Below, in pieces: positions 33,949 through 42,279 of a DNA stretch of 64,000 bases (position 1 is the first letter of the stretch; each line of letters starts with the position of its first letter). The notes under the pieces were generated by a model. The model was not told the DNA's origin, made no database searches, and saw nothing but the letters and a program-made list of their open reading frames with translations. The stretch spans positions 930,001 to 994,000 of the forward strand of contig CAVSBE010000008.1 of assembly GCA_963726135.1 (NCBI GenBank), written 5' to 3'. Source of the DNA: Bog-473 sp963726135 (lineage in GTDB: Bacteria > Actinomycetota > Acidimicrobiia > Acidimicrobiales > RAAP-2). A program made the translations under genes and the position numbers.

Positions 33949-34454
33949 GGGCAATCTCCTCTCGATTCGAGGAACCGAAATTGTTTTGCCAATATTGCGT
34001 CGTCAGAGCGGCCAGCTCACTTGAGCAAGAGTTCAGGGCGTGCTCGAAAACCATCCCGGCGCGACCGTGTAATCAGCCCGTCGGGCTGAGCAGGGGTGCC
34101 ACAGGCTCCCGGTACGCCCGAAAGAACGTCGTCCTGTAATCGGGTCCAGCTCTCACGGTCCAGCCGACGCCCCAAGTAACCCTGTTCCGTGATGGCCTGA
34201 AGGGACTCAACGAAGAGCTGCAGGTAAAGACGAAATCGGGTCCGGGTCTCGGAAGGGGTCCCAGTAGAAGGGTGTAGCAGGAAGCAATCCGATATTGGTC
34301 CAGTAGCGGAGCGTCCATGTGGTGCGCTCAAGAGCACGAGCGACGTAGCCAACCGTCAGCATTGTGTGCAGGACTAACCATTGACCCGCCTCTCAAGACT
34401 GACCCTCGCCGTAGCTTGGATGGCTCAGAGGCTGCCGGTTACGGCACGCTTGAT
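33949..34454. other. stretch without a confident gene
   Basis: A minus-strand frame (34017-34352) contains RFRLYLQLFVESLQAITEQG and could be a gene remnant, but I see no start signal or family. The rest is featureless up to site S22. Confidence 0.35.
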
Positions 34455-34488
34455 GGGTGCCCCCGAACGCCGGCACTGTGGGGCACCC
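34455..34488 (-). repeat. attC-like array site S22 (reversed, short type, perfect arms)
   Basis: GGGTGCCCC and GGGGCACCC, a perfect 9-bp outer stem, with the core GCCGGCGTTC on the reverse strand. Same site as S29 except the flank beyond the right arm. Confidence 0.85.
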
Positions 34489-35689
34489 AGCACGAGGTGG
34501 ATAGGGAAGCGAACGAACTCCCGATTGGCGCAACAGAGTCTCGGTGGAGCACGCGATTGGGCAGTCTGCTTCCCAAATCTCAAACTTGTTCAGAAGGGGC
34601 GCCGAGCTGGGCGGGGACAGATCAGCGTCTAGAAGTACCAGCCCGAAGGGACCCAGGAGACCGGGACGGCCATGCCGTCAACGAACAAGGATCCGCGTAT
34701 CTGCGCCGTCAGATGCGCCTGATGGAGTACGTCGAACGCCCACTGCTGGGCAGCGGTGAGCCCGTGGACCAAGATTTGTCCCTCGGAGCCGGCAAGGAAC
34801 CGCCACAGGAGGACGGCGGCTGTCTGCTCGTCAGTTGCCCCCAGCATGACCAGTCGGTCCGGGTGCCAAAGCACCCACCCTCGCCCGGAATCGCTGTCCA
34901 CCACGTCAAGGCGGCAACGGCCGTCATTCAGCGCGAAGGCCACATCCTCGGTACGCGAACGGCCCAGTTGTGCCTCCACCTCGGCCACCAATTCGAGGTC
35001 CCCCTCATCGCCATCTCGACCGGGCAAGATGGGTGGAATGGCCCGGCGGTCGGGTTGGCCTCCCATCTCGGCCGTCGGGTGCATGGCTAGTCCGGCCAGG
35101 AAGTAGCGGCGCATGGCCCGTGGGTCGGGCGAGGACTGGATCATGCGTTGGGTGGCGCCGGCGGCGTACTTCATGGCTGCGTCGAGGAGCCGCCCGCCCA
35201 CTCCCCGGCTCTGGAACTCTGGGTGGACGAACAACATGGACAGCCCCCAGAAGCTCTCCCGCCTGACCGACTCGGCAACGCCCACCACCCGCCCTTCCGA
35301 GGCCGCCACCCAGGCTCCTGGCCCGTCGCGCTGCACGAATCGGGCATGGCCCACGCGGCTGGCCTCCAACTGGGCGTCGCTCGGTGGGGTGTGCGGCGGG
35401 AGCAGACCCGCTTCTGCCAGCGCGGCATCGGCGGCCTTGACCACGGCCATCGTCGCTTCGACGTCTTCGAGGACCATGGGTCGCAGGTCCCACCCGGCGG
35501 CGTCGCCAGTCGCGCCACGCGAGGATGTCACGCTATCCATGACCCCATGCTGGCATGCCGTTCATCTAACCCGCCGTGGGTCCAGCCCAAGACTTTCCGA
35601 CGGGCTACCTCGGTCACATGGCTACAACGTCGGCCATCACCGCTTTTTAGTAACCCTGTTCGGATCTCCGGCGACGCTGACATCGATAG
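34458..35689 (-). repeat. GNAT unit, copy 1 (1232 bp duplicated block)
   Basis: Inverted, apparently identical copy of 41037-42268 with equal length. Identity ends inside the closing arm (GGGGGCA) at one end and at CTATCGATG at the other. Confidence 0.92.
34629..35540 (-). CDS. GNAT acetyltransferase (double-domain), copy 1
   Basis: A 303-aa protein, identical to that at 41186-42097. The N-terminal GNAT domain has LSMLFVHPEFQSRGVGGRLL, with the acetyl-CoA motif Q/R-x-x-G-x-G. The C-terminal half (VAEVEAQLGRSRTEDVAFAL; RLVMLGATDEQTAAVLLWRF) resembles a second, degenerate GNAT fold. Substrate unknown. The first codons MDSVTSSRGATGDAAGWDLR follow ATG 35540. Gene and following site S22 form one mobile unit, supported by the exact second copy. 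Confidence 0.88.
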   Translation of the reverse strand: MDSVTSSRGATGDAAGWDLRPMVLEDVEATMAVVKAADAALAEAGLLPPHTPPSDAQLEASRVGHARFVQRDGPGAWVAASEGRVVGVAESVRRESFWGLSMLFVHPEFQSRGVGGRLLDAAMKYAAGATQRMIQSSPDPRAMRRYFLAGLAMHPTAEMGGQPDRRAIPPILPGRDGDEGDLELVAEVEAQLGRSRTEDVAFALNDGRCRLDVVDSDSGRGWVLWHPDRLVMLGATDEQTAAVLLWRFLAGSEGQILVHGLTAAQQWAFDVLHQAHLTAQIRGSLFVDGMAVPVSWVPSGWYF

Positions 35690-35801
35690 TTGGCCAAGGA
35701 CCCCAGCCCTCTCGCCAATGGTGGATGGCGGCACGGACCTGACGCGCCCGGCAGGAGGGTCGCGTCTGGGTAGGTTCTGGGCATGGCCCATATAGGCGAC
35801 C
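35690..35801. other. junction between two inverted duplicated blocks
   Basis: 112 bp joining GNAT copy 1 and HAD copy 2 head to head. On the minus strand, GTGCCGCCATCCACCATT and CTGGGGTCC resemble a decayed array site. It marks the switch from reversed to forward site orientation. Confidence 0.5.
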
Positions 35802-36505
35802 CTCCCGCCGCCGTGCTCCTCGACGCCGGCGGCGTGTTCGTCCTCCCTGACCCCGAGCGGATCCTGGGGGCTTTCGCACGAGCCGAGTGCTCCGTCCCTC
35901 GAGAGGTGCTGGCCGACGCGCACTACCGGGCCGCAGCAAGGTTCGGCACCCACCTCGACGTCGAGGCCAACTGGACCGAGGCGTGGCTCGACTACCTCCA
36001 GACGTATGTCGACGAGTGCGGCGTACCGCAGGATCGGCGTGACGAGGCCCATCGCCACCTCGACAGCGAGTTCGCCGATGCGGCGCTGTGGGTCGAACCG
36101 GTGCCGGGCAGCCGCGAAGGACTGCAAGCCCTCGCCGACACCGGGGTCCGGCTCGGTATCATCTCCAACGCCGATGGCATGATGGGCCCGCGGCTCGCCC
36201 AACTCGAGCTGTGCCAAGTCGGTCCCGGCATCGGCGTGGACATCGAGTGCGTCATCGATTCCGGAAACGTCGGCGTCATGAAGCCCGATCCGCGGATCTT
36301 CGAGGTGGCCATCGACCTCCTCAGCCTCGATGCGGACCAGATTTGGTACGTCGGTGACATGCCTGCCATCGACGTAGTCGGCGCCCGCCGGGCCGGGATC
36401 CGACCGATTCTCATGGATCCACTCGGCCTCCACTTCGACGCCAGTTACGAACGGATCCCCTCCTTGGTAGGGCTCGCCGAGCTGATCGCGACGGCATCTG
36501 CGTGA
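35783..36505 (+). CDS. HAD-superfamily (subfamily IA) hydrolase, copy 2
   Basis: A 240-aa near-identical duplicate of the gene at 28191-28910. The N-terminus differs (MAHIGDPPAAVLLDAGG versus MAPGRAPAAVLLD) because the duplicated block starts at 35802. Same motifs I-IV, including the Asp-to-Gly change after the nucleophile. Intact. Overlaps the frameshifted ParB-like copy by 4 bp. Confidence 0.85.
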   Translation: MAHIGDPPAAVLLDAGGVFVLPDPERILGAFARAECSVPREVLADAHYRAAARFGTHLDVEANWTEAWLDYLQTYVDECGVPQDRRDEAHRHLDSEFADAALWVEPVPGSREGLQALADTGVRLGIISNADGMMGPRLAQLELCQVGPGIGVDIECVIDSGNVGVMKPDPRIFEVAIDLLSLDADQIWYVGDMPAIDVVGARRAGIRPILMDPLGLHFDASYERIPSLVGLAELIATASA

Positions 36506-37038
36506 CCGACGACGAGAAGTTCTCGCTCGCCTCGGCCCGGCTCGCCGCGGACGAGAGCCGACTAGCCGAGTGGGTGGTCGACTTCCTCGCCAGCCCGGGC
36601 AGTAGCAACTCCGCGCTGGCCGCCGCATTCGCCATGAGCGGCGCGACCTACTTAGGTCCGATCCGATTCGCGCTCGACCGACTCACGCCGATGGCCGGTC
36701 CCGTCGGTAACGAAGTGGTTGTTCCCGTCGCCGAGGGGGTCTGGGAGTCCGACGTCGAGGCCATGGAGCACAGCATCGAGCAGGGGTGGCACCCCCCGCC
36801 GCTGTTGGTATCGCATCACGACGGCAAATACTTCCTCGAGGACGGAAACCATCGCTACGAGACACTGCGCCGAACGGGCACCACCCACGCCTGGGTAGTT
36901 CTCATGTTTGCCGGCGAGATGGAGCGAGACCGGTTCCAGAAGAGAGCACGGCGTTCCGCCGACCGGGGCTGGTGAAATGGCCTTCACTGATCCTCAGGTG
37001 GCCGAACCGCTCGAAGAGTTCGGGTGACCGCTGTCCCA
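35802..37038 (+). repeat. HAD + ParB-like duplicated block, copy 2 (1237 bp)
   Basis: Inverted relative to 27659-28894, one base longer. The right end is in the left arm (TGTCCCA) of site S23. Confidence 0.9.
36502..37027 (+). pseudogene. ParB-like protein, copy 2, frameshifted near the 3' end
   Basis: Same as the 27670-28194 gene for the first 147 codons, then one extra base near 36941 (CCAGAAGAGAGC where copy 1 has CCAGAAAGAGC) changes the frame. The natural reading stops at 36975 with RARRSADRGW instead of the 28-residue tail ending EPLEEFG. The original stop is still present at 37025-37027. The conserved GNHRYE motif is upstream of the break, so partial function cannot be excluded. Confidence 0.82.
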
Positions 37039-37083
37039 TTGGTGAGCACGGGACACGCTCACTTCCGGCGAACTGGGATACCC
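37032..37083 (+). repeat. attC-like array site S23 (long type)
   Basis: Outer arms TGTCCCA and TGGGATA (one G-T pair), inner hairpin TGAGC/GCTCA, core ACTTCCGGCGAAC. Shares its left arm with S19 but not the right half. Confidence 0.8.
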
Positions 37084-37166
37084 AGCACGACTGTAGCGTG
37101 CAGTTACGAAGCAGCCCAGGATCGGAACGCGGTCCACCAACGGGACGCGGGAGCAGGAGGTGACTG

Positions 37167-38021
37167 GTGAGCGTCATCCCCGTCGAGTTCGACCTCTCGT
37201 TCAGCGACGACGGGCACCGGCTCGTCTACGACCTCTACGGCTCGTCCGCCGCCCCGCTGGTCGTCTATCTGCACGGCCTGCTGCTCGACGCAGAGCTCAA
37301 CCGCGGCATCGCCCAGGCCCTCGCCGAGCAGGGGTACCGGGTCGCCCTGCTGGACCTGCTGGGCCACGGGCGCAGCGACAAGCCGACCCACGCATCGACC
37401 TATCGCATCGACAGCTACGCGGACCAGGTGATCGCCCTGCTCGACCACCTCGGAGCGGAGAAGGCCGTGCTCGGGGGCATCTCGCTCGGCGCCAATGTCA
37501 GCTTGTTCGCGGCGGCCCACTACCCCGAGCGTGTGCAGGCGTTGGTGCTCGAGATGCCGGTGCTCGAGCGGGCCGTTCCGGCCGCGGCGACGATTTTCGT
37601 GCCCATGGTGCTCGCCGCCCATTACGGGCGGCGGGTGCTCAACGTCACCTCTGGGCTGATGAGCCGTGTCCCCCGGACGAAGTTCGGCCCGCTCAACAGC
37701 GTGCTGAACGCTCTCTCGTTGCCCCCGGACGCGACGTCCGCCGTGCTGCACGGCGTGCTGGTCGGTCCGGTGGCCCCCACCCAGGAACAGCGCCGCAGCA
37801 TCGCCGTCCCGACGCTGGTGCTGGCACACCGCAACGATCTCATCCACCCCTTTGACGACGCCCTCGGCCTCGTGGCGCGCATGCCGAACGCGGCGCTCGT
37901 CCGGGCGCGCTCACCGTTGGAGCTGCGGCTCCAACCCGGGCGGCTCACCAAGGAGATCGTGGCGTTCCTCTCCGGCGTCGAGCCGGCGTCGACCCGCCGC
38001 CCATCGGACCGTTCCGCCTGA
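37167..38021 (+). CDS. alpha/beta hydrolase
   Basis: A 284-aa serine hydrolase fold: VVYLHGLLLDAELNRGIAQA (oxyanion HG), ALLDLLGHGRSDKPTHASTY, nucleophile elbow LGGISLGANVSLFAA (GxSxG), and late Asp/His region LVLAHRNDLIHPFDDALGLV. Start GTG 37167 has AGGAGGT upstream. Substrate not predictable. Single-gene unit between S23 and S24, coding and site in the same direction. Confidence 0.87.
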   Translation: MSVIPVEFDLSFSDDGHRLVYDLYGSSAAPLVVYLHGLLLDAELNRGIAQALAEQGYRVALLDLLGHGRSDKPTHASTYRIDSYADQVIALLDHLGAEKAVLGGISLGANVSLFAAAHYPERVQALVLEMPVLERAVPAAATIFVPMVLAAHYGRRVLNVTSGLMSRVPRTKFGPLNSVLNALSLPPDATSAVLHGVLVGPVAPTQEQRRSIAVPTLVLAHRNDLIHPFDDALGLVARMPNAALVRARSPLELRLQPGRLTKEIVAFLSGVEPASTRRPSDRSA

Positions 38022-38084
38022 CCCTCGGACCCGGTCGGGACCACCTGGAGTCGGTCGGCATTGGGGCGGACGTCCTTGACCGTC

Positions 38085-38132
38085 GCTCGGCGGTAGGTGG
38101 CACCCCCGTCCCGGTGTGTACTGGGGCTCCCC
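38085..38132 (+). repeat. attC-like array site S24
   Basis: CGGCGGTAGGTGGCACCC, then CCGTCCCGGTGTGTACTGGG and GCTCCCC; the core has GGTG instead of GGCG. Confidence 0.6.
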
Positions 38133-38251
38133 GGTGGCGTTGGTCCGGGAATCACATTCTGAGACGGTCGAGCCGTGCCAGCGGTCTGCACTGCTGGCGC
38201 GACGATCTCGGCGAGGCATGATGTCGTCGTGAATCGAGCTGTGACGACAAG

Positions 38252-39004
38252 ATGACGGTGGCTGAACGGCGGCGCGCGACGACGCCCGCGGAGTTGCAAG
38301 TGAAGATGAGCCGGCTGGTGTCCGAGGCGGGCTTCACCGCCGGACTCAGGTTCGTCCCGCGCCCCTCGGACGTGATCATTGCGTCGTATGCCAAGTGCGG
38401 GACGACGTGGCTCCAACAGATGGTGCACAGTCTGCGGACGGGTGGCGATCTCGACTTCGACGATATCTCGCGCGGCGACGTGCTCGTCTCGGCGTATCGT
38501 TTCCTCGAGGGTTGGTTTTTCGAGCCAGGTTCGATCGACATCGAGACGCTCGGCCAGGTGCACTTCGTCGAGGGCCGCACGTACTACACGCACCTCGCTT
38601 CGTGGTGGCCGCATCGTCACGACGCGAACGTTTTGCTGCTCGCGTACGAACACATGAAGGACGACCACGATGGAACCGTTCGTCGCGTTGCCGAGTTCAT
38701 CGGCTTCGGGCATGACGACGAACGGATCGCGGTCTCGTGTCGGGAGTCGTCGCTCACGTCCATGAAGGCGCACCAAGACAAGTATGACGACCTCATCATG
38801 CGTCAACGCAGCGAACTCGTCTGCGACCTCCCTCTCGGAAGCGACTCGAGCAAGGTGCGCTCCGGTGAGGTCGGCGCGCACCGAGTGGAGCTCTCGGAAC
38901 GGCTCGTCGCTGACCTCGACGCGACCTGGGTCGAGACGATCACCGCAGACCTCGGCATCCCGAGCTACGAGACACTGCTCGAAATGCTCGCGACCGGCCG
39001 CTGA
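38252..39004 (+). CDS. sulfotransferase
   Basis: A 250-aa PAPS-dependent sulfotransferase. The 5'-phosphosulfate loop is in DVIIASYAKCGTTWLQQMVH, then LLLAYEHMKDDHDGTVRRVA (3'-phosphate region) and VRSGEVGAHRVELSERLVAD near the C-terminus. Members of 270-300 aa are usual, so a short internal piece (about 30 residues after WFFEPG) may be missing, yet the frame is open. Acceptor unknown; actinobacterial relatives sulfate lipids or glycans. Unit between S24 and S25. Confidence 0.85.
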   Translation: MTVAERRRATTPAELQVKMSRLVSEAGFTAGLRFVPRPSDVIIASYAKCGTTWLQQMVHSLRTGGDLDFDDISRGDVLVSAYRFLEGWFFEPGSIDIETLGQVHFVEGRTYYTHLASWWPHRHDANVLLLAYEHMKDDHDGTVRRVAEFIGFGHDDERIAVSCRESSLTSMKAHQDKYDDLIMRQRSELVCDLPLGSDSSKVRSGEVGAHRVELSERLVADLDATWVETITADLGIPSYETLLEMLATGR

Positions 39005-39114
39005 CCTACACCCACACCCAGCAACAATCAGGCAGAACCCGAACGGGCCGGGAGCGGTACGCCGTCTCCGGCCCATCAACCCGGCGGTCGAGGCCATTCA
39101 CCCGCCCATGACCA

Positions 39115-39140
39115 TGCCCCGGTCCCGGCGTACGTGGGCA
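39115..39140 (+). repeat. attC-like array site S25 (short type)
   Basis: TGCCC and GGGCA arms around CCGGTCCCGGCGTACGT. Confidence 0.68.
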
Positions 39141-39168
39141 GTCAGTCGGACAACCACGTTGGCTTGGC

Positions 39169-39657
39169 ATGGGATGGAAGTTGGTTCACGATTGGACGAT
39201 GGACAACGAAACTGACGGCGAGATGGACTGGGCGGAGGTAGCGACAAGGCTCGCCCCCGCACGGAACTATTGGCTTGGCACTACGACGGCGGACGGTGCG
39301 CCCCATGCCGCACCCGTCTGGGGAGTAGTGGTCGACGACCAGTTCTATATCTACAGCGAACGAAGGACCGCTAAGGCAAAACACCTTGTTCGCGACCCGA
39401 GGATCGTTGTCCACCTAGAGAGTGCAGAGCACGTCGTCATCGTCTATGGCCGGCTGATCGACGTGGGGCGACCTATGGACGTGCCAGGAGTAGTCGAGGC
39501 GCTGAGCGTCAAGTACGACAGTGCCGGTGACGACCAGTACCTACCCTCGACCGATGACGCCTTTGATGTCCTCTACCGGTTGCAACATGAGCGAGCACTG
39601 CTCTGGGAGTTGTCGGACTACGAGGGCAGTCAGCGGAGATGGTCGTTATCACGTTGA
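39169..39657 (+). CDS. PPOX-family (pyridoxamine 5'-phosphate oxidase-like) flavin/F420 protein
   Basis: Up to 162 aa, starting ATG 39169 or the in-frame ATG 39199 (MDNETDGEMD). Split-barrel pattern: YWLGTTTADGAPHAAPVWGV, then FYIYSERRTAKAKHLVRDPR and VHLESAEHVVIVYGRLIDVG. Such proteins bind FMN or F420; an F420 role is plausible in an actinobacterium with LLM enzymes, but cofactor choice is inference. Single-gene unit between S25 and S26. Confidence 0.85.
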   Translation: MGWKLVHDWTMDNETDGEMDWAEVATRLAPARNYWLGTTTADGAPHAAPVWGVVVDDQFYIYSERRTAKAKHLVRDPRIVVHLESAEHVVIVYGRLIDVGRPMDVPGVVEALSVKYDSAGDDQYLPSTDDAFDVLYRLQHERALLWELSDYEGSQRRWSLSR

Positions 39658-39721
39658 GTGGCTTCAAGCAGTTCTCTGCGACCGGGTGACCAGGCGGGTC
39701 CGCCAAGGCTTTCAGCCCGAC

Positions 39722-39745
39722 CACTCCCGGCGAACTGGGGCACCC
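39722..39745 (+). repeat. attC-like array site S26 (core and right arm)
   Basis: CACTCCCGGCGAACTGGGGC then ACCC; no clear left arm. Confidence 0.65.
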
Positions 39746-39758
39746 TTCGCGTTCGGAT

Positions 39759-40031
39759 CTACGCCTCGACTTCGACCTCGTGAACTCCAGTCGAAATAAT
39801 CGGCGGACCTCCGGCTGGGGTCAGCGGCTCGATGGCACTCTTCGCATGCACTTCAGTGTCAAATACGACAACACAAATGCCGGTGCCAGCACCGTCGTTC
39901 ATCCAGATCCCCTTCTCGAACCCAGGTAACCCACGCGCTTCAGGAAGTATGAACTCATTGAGGATCGAATGTCGGTGCTCCCTGTCGGAGTACGGGTCAA
40001 TCTTCACCTGGATGACAACAGCGTGAGCCAT
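39759..40031 (-). CDS. antibiotic-biosynthesis-monooxygenase-like protein (90 aa)
   Basis: MAHAVVIQVKIDPYSDREHR, then HSILNEFILPEARGLPGFEK and GICVVVFDTEVHAKSAIEPL: a ferredoxin-like dimeric barrel of the ABM type with a G-F-x-K-G turn. GGGAGGTGAAG upstream of ATG 40031 sets the start. Enzymatic role unproven for most members. Opposite strand to neighbours, one unit between S26 and S27. Confidence 0.75.
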   Translation of the reverse strand: MAHAVVIQVKIDPYSDREHRHSILNEFILPEARGLPGFEKGIWMNDGAGTGICVVVFDTEVHAKSAIEPLTPAGGPPIISTGVHEVEVEA

Positions 40032-40098
40032 GTAACTTCACCTCCCGCAAGGGAAACATCAAGATGATGGCATCGGATGCGAAGGTTCGTCGTGCCGA

Positions 40099-40127
40099 CC
40101 GTCCTACCATCCCGGCGTACTGGGACA
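40099..40127 (+). repeat. attC-like array site S27
   Basis: CCGTCCTACCATCCCGGCGT then ACTGGGACA; arms GTCC/GGAC. Confidence 0.62.
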
Positions 40128-40149
40128 GTTCGGTACCGGGTTGCGCCAA

Positions 40150-40836
40150 TCAGGGCTTGTAGGCGTCGTGGTAGTTCCACCATTGATATGGCGCAGTCTG
40201 CGGGTACCCCTCAGGCGAGTCCTCCCACTCTTCCTGACGGCCGAGCGCCGTGATGTCCAGGTAGTTCCAGGTTCCGCCCATTTGCTCGTCTCCCCGAGCG
40301 TCGAGGAAGTAGGTGCGGAAGATCTGGTCACCTTCGCGGAAGAAAGCGTTGGTACCGTGCCATTCGTCGACGTCGAAGTCCTTGTCGAAATCGTCGGTGA
40401 TCGTGTACCAGGGGATGTGCTCCCATCCGTGACGCTTCTTCAGACGCTGGATGTCGGCCTGAGGCGCACGAGATGCAAACACGAGCGACGTGTTCCGAGC
40501 GTGCAGGTGGCCAGGGTGCGCGACCTGGTCGGCCACGAGGGAGCATCCCACACAGGCCCGCTCCGGGTACGAGCCTCCCTCCGCGTACGTGGTCACTTCA
40601 GGTCCGTAGAAGGCGCGGTAGACGATCAGCTGACGCTGGCCTACAAAGAGATCCAGAAGGCTCGCCCGTCCGGCGGGGCCATCGAACCAGTACTCCTTGT
40701 CAACGGTCATCCAGGGCATCCGTCGGCGTTCAGCCGCGAGCGCGTCGTGGGCGCGAGTCAACTCCTTCTCCCTGACCAGCATCTTCTTGCGTGCGCTGGT
40801 CCAGTCCTCCTGGGAAACGATCGGGGGTGTCTTCAT
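40150..40836 (-). CDS. DUF899 thioredoxin-like protein
   Basis: A 228-aa protein from ATG 40836 (GGGAG upstream). DUF899 pattern: SARKKMLVREKELTRAHDAL, RRRMPWMTVDKEYWFDGPAG, then ACVGCSLVADQVAHPGHLHA with the CxxC in a thioredoxin-like fold, FASRAPQADIQRLKKRHGWE and RTYFLDARGDEQMGGTWNYL. Function of the family is unassigned, presumably redox. Single-gene unit between S27 and S28. Confidence 0.9.
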   Translation of the reverse strand: MKTPPIVSQEDWTSARKKMLVREKELTRAHDALAAERRRMPWMTVDKEYWFDGPAGRASLLDLFVGQRQLIVYRAFYGPEVTTYAEGGSYPERACVGCSLVADQVAHPGHLHARNTSLVFASRAPQADIQRLKKRHGWEHIPWYTITDDFDKDFDVDEWHGTNAFFREGDQIFRTYFLDARGDEQMGGTWNYLDITALGRQEEWEDSPEGYPQTAPYQWWNYHDAYKP

Positions 40837-40981
40837 GGCTCTCCCTTCATGGGTCATCGCTGCGGGTTAGTGGAAATGGGACCCTGTTGTCCGCGCGTCC
40901 TCCAGACATTGTGCACTCAGCGGCAAATACCCGGGCTACCGACGCAGCTAACGGGACGCGGGCAGCGCCATTGCTGGCCGG

Positions 40982-41035
40982 GGGTGCCCGATCGTGCCGC
41001 AGGGTGGCACCCCGTCCCGGCGTTCGGGGGCACCC
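40982..41035 (+). repeat. attC-like array site S28 (long type, complete)
   Basis: Outer arms GGGTGCCC and GGGCACCC, inner GTGCCGCA/GGTGGCAC hairpin, core CCCGTCCCGGCGTTC. Immediately precedes GNAT copy 2. Confidence 0.85.
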
Positions 41036-41185
41036 TCTATCGATGTCAGCGTCGCCGGAGATCCGAACAGGGTTACTAAAAAGCGGTGATGGCCGACGTT
41101 GTAGCCATGTGACCGAGGTAGCCCGTCGGAAAGTCTTGGGCTGGACCCACGGCGGGTTAGATGAACGGCATGCCAGCATGGGGTC

Positions 41186-42097
41186 ATGGATAGCGTGACA
41201 TCCTCGCGTGGCGCGACTGGCGACGCCGCCGGGTGGGACCTGCGACCCATGGTCCTCGAAGACGTCGAAGCGACGATGGCCGTGGTCAAGGCCGCCGATG
41301 CCGCGCTGGCAGAAGCGGGTCTGCTCCCGCCGCACACCCCACCGAGCGACGCCCAGTTGGAGGCCAGCCGCGTGGGCCATGCCCGATTCGTGCAGCGCGA
41401 CGGGCCAGGAGCCTGGGTGGCGGCCTCGGAAGGGCGGGTGGTGGGCGTTGCCGAGTCGGTCAGGCGGGAGAGCTTCTGGGGGCTGTCCATGTTGTTCGTC
41501 CACCCAGAGTTCCAGAGCCGGGGAGTGGGCGGGCGGCTCCTCGACGCAGCCATGAAGTACGCCGCCGGCGCCACCCAACGCATGATCCAGTCCTCGCCCG
41601 ACCCACGGGCCATGCGCCGCTACTTCCTGGCCGGACTAGCCATGCACCCGACGGCCGAGATGGGAGGCCAACCCGACCGCCGGGCCATTCCACCCATCTT
41701 GCCCGGTCGAGATGGCGATGAGGGGGACCTCGAATTGGTGGCCGAGGTGGAGGCACAACTGGGCCGTTCGCGTACCGAGGATGTGGCCTTCGCGCTGAAT
41801 GACGGCCGTTGCCGCCTTGACGTGGTGGACAGCGATTCCGGGCGAGGGTGGGTGCTTTGGCACCCGGACCGACTGGTCATGCTGGGGGCAACTGACGAGC
41901 AGACAGCCGCCGTCCTCCTGTGGCGGTTCCTTGCCGGCTCCGAGGGACAAATCTTGGTCCACGGGCTCACCGCTGCCCAGCAGTGGGCGTTCGACGTACT
42001 CCATCAGGCGCATCTGACGGCGCAGATACGCGGATCCTTGTTCGTTGACGGCATGGCCGTCCCGGTCTCCTGGGTCCCTTCGGGCTGGTACTTCTAG
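41186..42097 (+). CDS. GNAT acetyltransferase (double-domain), copy 2
   Basis: Protein identical over 303 aa to the copy at 34629-35540 (acetyl-CoA motif in FQSRGVGGRLL). Here it sits in regular array context: site S28 ends 150 bp upstream and S29 starts 140 bp downstream, both forward. This copy is probably the original and the inverted one the insertion, because both its borders are clean sites (inference). Confidence 0.88.
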   Translation: MDSVTSSRGATGDAAGWDLRPMVLEDVEATMAVVKAADAALAEAGLLPPHTPPSDAQLEASRVGHARFVQRDGPGAWVAASEGRVVGVAESVRRESFWGLSMLFVHPEFQSRGVGGRLLDAAMKYAAGATQRMIQSSPDPRAMRRYFLAGLAMHPTAEMGGQPDRRAIPPILPGRDGDEGDLELVAEVEAQLGRSRTEDVAFALNDGRCRLDVVDSDSGRGWVLWHPDRLVMLGATDEQTAAVLLWRFLAGSEGQILVHGLTAAQQWAFDVLHQAHLTAQIRGSLFVDGMAVPVSWVPSGWYF

Positions 42098-42237
42098 ACG
42101 CTGATCTGTCCCCGCCCAGCTCGGCGCCCCTTCTGAACAAGTTTGAGATTTGGGAAGCAGACTGCCCAATCGCGTGCTCCACCGAGACTCTGTTGCGCCA
42201 ATCGGGAGTTCGTTCGCTTCCCTATCCACCTCGTGCT

Positions 42238-42268
42238 GGGTGCCCCACAGTGCCGGCGTTCGGGGGCA
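42238..42268 (+). repeat. attC-like array site S29 (short type)
   Basis: TGCCCC and GGGGCA arms around ACAGTGCCGGCGTTC. Identical to S22 up to GGGGGCA, after which the two differ. Confidence 0.82.
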
Positions 42269-42279
42269 GGTGGTTCGAT

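Larger units (their letters stand above)
41037..42268 (+). repeat. GNAT unit, copy 2 (1232 bp duplicated block)
   Basis: Runs from 2 bp after the closing arm of S28 to inside the closing arm of S29; same length and inverted relative to 34458-35689. Confidence 0.92.

Noticed and set aside
34017..34352. 111-aa minus-strand frame as a gene
   Set aside because: One plausible helix but no start signal, family or conserved border; described only as part of an empty stretch.
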